A stretch of DNA of 8,559 nt from a bacterium (GTDB lineage: Bacteria > Patescibacteriota > Minisyncoccia > Minisyncoccales > RBG-13-42-11), in the NCBI GenBank assembly GCA_030646565.1, contig JAUSLA010000067.1:1-8559 (forward strand), in the 5' to 3' direction. Shown here in pieces: positions 6,125 through 8,559 of this stretch. The translations under genes were made by a program, and so were the position numbers. How positions within the stretch are numbered: position 1 is the first letter of the stretch; each line of letters begins with the position of its first letter. The notes under the pieces are model-generated. The model searched no databases. It worked only from the letters and a program-made list of their open reading frames with translations, and had not been told where the DNA came from.

Positions 6125-6233
6125 GCGGACTTTGTCACGCCGTAGCGCTGACGAAGCTCGCCTACGCTATTTCGAGCTTCGGCGGAGCGAACCCAGCTTT
6201 CGCTCGTCTTGGCGGATTTCATCACGCCGAAGC
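6125..6233. repeat. GC-rich region of overlapping inverted and direct repeats
   Basis: The spacer between tRNA-Ser and the GIY-YIG gene has no gene but strong symmetry. CGAAGCTCG (6152-6160) pairs perfectly with CGAGCTTCG (6173-6181). GCTTCGGCG (6176-6184) pairs perfectly with CGCCGAAGC (6225-6233). The two helices share bases 6176-6181, so they are mutually exclusive. GAGCGAA (6185-6191) pairs with TTCGCTC (6199-6205). Two imperfect 22-nt direct copies, 6125-6146 and 6212-6233, match at 18 of 22 positions. It could act as a processing or termination region for the tRNA transcript, or be a remnant of a dispersed repeat. Confidence 0.65.
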
Positions 6234-6252
6234 CGAGCTACAGCGAGGCGAA

Positions 6253-6341
<89 letters not shown>

Positions 6342-6345
6342 ATCA

Positions 6346-6612
6346 TTATTGCAATTTGCCATAGAGCGAATGGTCACCGATTGCGTAAAATTTTACTGCA
6401 TCTTTTTCTGTAAACGCAAAAATAACTCTACATCGCTGATTAACAGAGAACGCCCAAAAATCGCTTATGTTTCCATGCAGTTTATGAGTATGAAGCCGCG
6501 AATCAAAGGGATTCTTACGGAAAATAATCTCTTTGTCTTCTGTTTTTTTCTGAATCTCAAGAGGAAGCTTTCTATACCTTCTCGCAAATTCAGGAGAATA
6601 TAGAATCCGCAT
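6346..6612 (-). CDS. RelE/ParE-superfamily toxin of a type II toxin-antitoxin module
   Basis: The 88-residue basic protein has the typical length and order of the fold. MRILYSPEFARRYRKLP (1-17) is a strand plus helix, and IQKKTEDKEIIFRKNPFD a second helix. KLHGNISDFWAFSVNQRCRVIFAF (44-67) is the central sheet, and VKFYAIGDHSLYGKL the last strand and helix. R60, R62, H81 and Y84 sit where mRNA-cleaving RelE/YafQ/YoeB-like toxins hold catalytic or RNA-contacting residues, so a ribosome-dependent mRNA endonuclease is the best guess; a ParE-like gyrase role is less likely. The gene starts 5 nt after the antitoxin stop with no Shine-Dalgarno, which suggests coupled translation. Confidence 0.85.
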   Translation of the reverse strand: MRILYSPEFARRYRKLPLEIQKKTEDKEIIFRKNPFDSRLHTHKLHGNISDFWAFSVNQRCRVIFAFTEKDAVKFYAIGDHSLYGKLQ

Positions 6613-6617
6613 GAAAT

Positions 6618-6836
6618 TTAACGCAAATCTTTCAGCGATCGAAGTACTTTGCCTTTTCCTGCGCGAAATTCCGCCTCGCTTTTTTTAATTTGTTCAATAA
6701 TATCATCTTCTTCCAGCCTTTCTCGAATGAGCTCCCTTAGAAATTCGCTCTTAGTTGAATATTTTCCTCTTCTTACTGCCCTTGCCACCTCCAGATTTAG
6801 TTCTTTTGAAAGGGAAATATTAATTATTTCTCGCAT
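6618..6836 (-). CDS. Ribbon-helix-helix antitoxin (CopG/ParD-like)
   Basis: The 72-residue protein has an N-terminal ribbon-helix-helix domain: strand IINISLSKE (4-12), helix LNLEVARAVRRGKYS (13-27), then STKSEFLRELIRERLEE (27-43). This domain dimerises and binds DNA through the strand. The C-terminal tail (about 44-72: DDIIEQIKKSEAEFRAGKGKVL) is charged and helical and should wrap and neutralise the toxin encoded 5 nt downstream. Antitoxin-before-toxin order, tight spacing and a palindrome in the promoter fit an autoregulated type II module. The start ATG has no Shine-Dalgarno and lies about 22 nt from the predicted start of transcription. Confidence 0.87.
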   Translation of the reverse strand: MREIINISLSKELNLEVARAVRRGKYSTKSEFLRELIRERLEEDDIIEQIKKSEAEFRAGKGKVLRSLKDLR

Positions 6837-6840
6837 ATAT

Positions 6841-6861
6841 TTGTAACAGTTTGTATTACAA
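6841..6861. promoter_or_regulatory. Candidate operator of the toxin-antitoxin module
   Basis: TTGTATTACAA (6851-6861) is a perfect palindrome around one central base, and a third half-site TTGTA lies at 6841-6845, exactly 10 bp from the one at 6851. TTGTAA (6841-6846) also forms an inverted pair with TTACAA (6856-6861). The expected transcription start (about 6859) falls inside it. Half-sites on one face of the helix are typical of ribbon-helix-helix autorepression; binding itself is inferred. Confidence 0.55.
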
Positions 6862-6865
6862 TATT

Positions 6866-6894
6866 ATTTTATTATTAGTTGCTCGGCATGTCAA
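6866..6894 (-). promoter_or_regulatory. Promoter of the toxin-antitoxin module
   Basis: On the minus strand TTGACA (6894-6889, perfect -35) is followed after exactly 17 nt by TAAAAT (6871-6866, 5 of 6 to the -10 consensus). It sits between the htpX stop and the antitoxin ATG, and is the best sigma-70-type match seen in the window. Confidence 0.75.
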
Positions 6895-6903
6895 GCGCAT
6901 TGA

Positions 6904-7788
6904 TTAAACCGACATCTCTCTCAGCATTTTTATTCTTTGTTCAACGGGCGGATGGGTCATAAATAAACCCAGCATTTTCTTTCCCTTAAAAGGATTATCA
7001 ATATAAAGATGGGCTGTGACTGTTGAAACGTTTTTCATCGGCGTCCGATCAACTGCGATTTTGGCAAGCGCGCTTGCCAATCCTTCGGGGTATCTTGTTA
7101 AAAGAGCGCCGGAGGCGTCAGCTAAAAACTCTCTTTTCCGAGAAATGGCAAGCTGTATCAAGACGGCAATGATGGGAGAAAGAATAGCCAAAACAATTCC
7201 TATCAAAGCAAGAGCATTTCCCCCTCCTTCTCTATCTCTACCCCTCCCTCCAAAAAAAGTCATCCTAAAAAACCAATCGGATATCAAAGAAATAAATCCG
7301 ACTAAAACCACTATCACCGTTGATAAAAGCATATCTTTATTTCCAATGTGGGATAACTCGTGGCTGATTACGCCTTCAAGCTCCGGTTTTTCTAATTTAT
7401 CTAAAAGGCCTTGGGTTACTGCCACAACAGCATGCTTTGCGTCTCGTCCCGTGGCAAAAGCATTGGGTTGCTGTTCCGGTAAAATATAAATTCTGGGTAA
7501 AGGAAGTCCTGCGGCAATGCAAAGATTCTCAACAATTCTATAGAGCTCGGGGTTGTCTTTTTTTTCAATCGGCCTTGCCTTTGTCATTGCCAGAATAATT
7601 TTATCTGAATACCAGTAGCTCCCAACGCTCATTAAAACGCTGAAAAATACCGCAAAAACCAAAATGCCGGGGCTGTTTATAGCTCTGCTGAAAAACCAAC
7701 CAAGCGCTATAACCAAAATAAAAAAAATACTGATTAAAAGCCAAGTCTTGCGGATATTTGAATCTGCTTGAGTATATAGGGTAGCCAT
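6904..7788 (-). CDS. htpX: Membrane zinc metalloprotease HtpX
   Basis: An M48-family protease of 294 residues, the usual HtpX length. Hydrophobic segments at about 14-33 and 40-58 anchor the N-terminus, and two more lie at about 154-176 and 190-214. The zinc site is HELSH (143-147) inside EGVISHELSHIGNKDM, with E144 catalytic. The third ligand is E220 in REFLADASG, matching the ExxxAD motif of E. coli HtpX. NAFATG (108-113) and THPPVEQRIKML near the C-terminus are further family hallmarks. HtpX cleaves misfolded or damaged membrane proteins at the cytoplasmic face, overlapping in role with FtsH. It follows lemA across a hairpin-filled spacer; the lemA-htpX pairing is common in bacteria. No Shine-Dalgarno is seen before the ATG. 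Confidence 0.96.
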   Translation of the reverse strand: MATLYTQADSNIRKTWLLISIFFILVIALGWFFSRAINSPGILVFAVFFSVLMSVGSYWYSDKIILAMTKARPIEKKDNPELYRIVENLCIAAGLPLPRIYILPEQQPNAFATGRDAKHAVVAVTQGLLDKLEKPELEGVISHELSHIGNKDMLLSTVIVVLVGFISLISDWFFRMTFFGGRGRDREGGGNALALIGIVLAILSPIIAVLIQLAISRKREFLADASGALLTRYPEGLASALAKIAVDRTPMKNVSTVTAHLYIDNPFKGKKMLGLFMTHPPVEQRIKMLREMSV

Positions 7789-7828
7789 GTTAAAAATTAG
7801 AAACCAAGCTTTTGCCTAGCAAAAGCGA

Positions 7829-7860
7829 AGGTGAAGATGAGGACGCAGTCCTCATCGCCT
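7829..7860. repeat. 32-bp direct repeat, copy 1
   Basis: A 32-bp unit whose core is the GATGAGGAC/GTCCTCATC hairpin, flanked by AGGTGAA and GCCT. It is identical to 7936-7967, with 107 bp from start to start. Confidence 0.93.
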
Positions 7861-7935
7861 TTTACCGAGTCCCGTTTTACGGGACGAGTCGAAGAACACA
7901 TTCGTGTTCTTCTCCACCCTTCGCTTCGCTCGGGT

Positions 7936-7967
7936 AGGTGAAGATGAGGACGCAGTCCTCATCGCCT
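7936..7967. repeat. 32-bp direct repeat, copy 2
   Basis: Identical to 7829-7860. It ends 3 bp before the complement of the lemA stop codon, so on the lemA transcript it is the first structure after the coding region. Confidence 0.93.
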
Positions 7968-7970
7968 ATA

Positions 7971-8522
7971 TTAGAAATTTACTTTTACAGGTTCTTTCTC
8001 AACGCCCTCAATCTCAAAAAATTCTGCTTGCTTAAAGCCGAATACTGAAGCAAAAATATTTGCAGGAAAACTCTCAATGGTGATATTCAAATCCCTAACG
8101 TTTCCGTTGTAAAAACGCCTTGCCGCCTGAATTTTGTCTTCGGTGTCGGTGAGCTCTCTTTGTAATTCAAGAAAATTGACAGACGCTTTCAGGTCGGGAT
8201 AATTTTCGGCTACCGCAAAAAGCGACTTTAAAGTTGAGGAAAGCATATTTTCCGCTTCTCCCTTTTCTTTTATTGTTTGGGCTCCCATTGCCGAAGCTCT
8301 TGCCTGTGTCACCTTTTCAAAAAGTTCTCTTTCGTGGGCGGCATATCCCTTAACTGTTTCAACCAAGTTTGGGATTAAATCATACCTTCTCTTTAGCTGG
8401 ACATCAATATCTGACCAGGCCTCTTTTGCCCTGTTTTTTAAGGCAATGAGTTTATTAAATGTTAAAATCGCCCAAAGAATTAATGCCACAACGATTATTA
8501 AAATAACTCTAGTCATAGACAT
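7971..8522 (-). CDS. lemA: LemA family membrane protein
   Basis: The 183-residue protein has the LemA family length and layout. A single N-terminal membrane helix (about 5-22, RVILIIVVALILWAIL) is followed by a helical-bundle domain facing outward. The hallmark region is RAKEAWSDIDVQLKRR (31-46) then YDLIPNLVETVKGYAAHE (47-64), with ASVNFLELQRELTDTEDKI and ARRFYNGNVRDLN further on. Molecular function is not settled; the family is linked to the envelope and is often encoded beside HtpX, as here, suggesting a shared role in membrane protein surveillance. The start could be the ATG at 8522 or the one at 8516 (MTRV); neither has a Shine-Dalgarno. Confidence 0.95.
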   Translation of the reverse strand: MSMTRVILIIVVALILWAILTFNKLIALKNRAKEAWSDIDVQLKRRYDLIPNLVETVKGYAAHERELFEKVTQARASAMGAQTIKEKGEAENMLSSTLKSLFAVAENYPDLKASVNFLELQRELTDTEDKIQAARRFYNGNVRDLNITIESFPANIFASVFGFKQAEFFEIEGVEKEPVKVNF

Positions 8523-8531
8523 ATATTTTAT

Positions 8532-8537
8532 ATTATA
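8532..8537 (-). promoter_or_regulatory. Possible -10 element for lemA
   Basis: A perfect TATAAT on the minus strand, 9 nt before the lemA ATG. If used, transcription would begin near 8525 and the message would be almost leaderless. A -35 at normal spacing would lie at the window edge, and no good match is visible. Confidence 0.35.
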
Positions 8538-8545
8538 AATGTTTA

Positions 8546-8558
8546 TTACCGAGTCCCG
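8546..8558. repeat. Start of another dispersed repeat element
   Basis: TTACCGAGTCCCG repeats 7862-7874, where it forms the left arm of the GTCCCGT/ACGGGAC hairpin. The window ends here, so a matching right arm probably lies beyond it. Confidence 0.6.
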
Positions 8559-8559
8559 C

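Larger units (their letters stand above)
7808..7967. repeat. Array of perfect hairpins in the lemA-htpX spacer
   Basis: At least five perfect inverted repeats stand in line. They are GCTTTTGC/GCAAAAGC (7808-7826, loop CTA), GATGAGGAC/GTCCTCATC (7836-7856, loop GCA), GTCCCGT/ACGGGAC (7869-7885, loop TTT), GAAGAACAC/GTGTTCTTC (7891-7912, loop ATTC) and a second copy of GATGAGGAC/GTCCTCATC (7943-7963). The last begins 7 nt after the lemA stop. None is followed by a strong T-tract on the minus strand, so they look less like simple terminators than like a repeat cluster that may stabilise or limit read-through from lemA into htpX. Confidence 0.85.

Noticed and set aside
7943..7963. Rho-independent terminator of lemA
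   Set aside because: The stem is perfect, but on the minus strand it is followed by TTCACC rather than a T-tract, so only a repeat is claimed.
7829..7967. CRISPR array
   Set aside because: Only two repeat copies, each a self-contained palindrome. The 75-bp interval is filled with other hairpins rather than a spacer, and no cas gene is present.

Overview
This window reads as a piece of a small-genome bacterium, most probably from the Candidate Phyla Radiation (Patescibacteria, Parcubacteria-like). That is inference. It rests on the type of glycosyltransferase cluster, a lemA-htpX pair, short accessory genes of kinds common in that group, near-absence of Shine-Dalgarno sequences, and GC-rich hairpin repeats in an otherwise AT-leaning background. 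TGA ends several genes at natural C-termini, so the standard bacterial code applies. Every supported gene lies on the minus strand, so transcription runs from high to low coordinates.

Layout in transcription order. (1) 8522-6904: lemA, a 180-bp spacer packed with perfect hairpins and a duplicated 32-bp unit, then the membrane zinc protease gene htpX. (2) 6894-6346: a toxin-antitoxin module (ribbon-helix-helix antitoxin, RelE/ParE-like toxin). It has a near-consensus promoter and a palindromic candidate operator over the expected start of transcription. (3) 6341-6255: tRNA-Ser(GGA), starting 4 nt after the toxin stop. (4) 6254-6088: a GC-rich stretch with competing inverted repeats, ending at a good Shine-Dalgarno in front of a GIY-YIG gene. 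(5) 6087-4668: an accessory patch holding the GIY-YIG gene, a decapitated XRE regulator, a Rossmann-like nucleoside-deoxyribosyltransferase-type protein, a truncated SGNH/GDSL hydrolase running into a second decapitated XRE regulator, and a conserved-looking protein of unknown function. (6) 4667-4384: a hairpin-containing spacer and the likely promoter of the next operon. (7) 4383-18: a tight, partly overlapping four-gene operon of three GT4 glycosyltransferases and one (alpha/alpha)6-barrel glycoside hydrolase of the amylo-1,6-glucosidase (glycogen debranching) type.

The four-gene operon is probably a cytoplasmic glycan or glucan synthesis and remodelling unit. LemA and HtpX probably serve membrane and envelope quality control. 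The middle patch looks like a site of gene gain and loss: two XRE genes have lost their 5' parts, yet both keep a 3' end exactly 4 nt before the ATG of the next gene. I see no clear new system. The XRE-tail arrangement and the hairpin elements are the parts most worth a second look.
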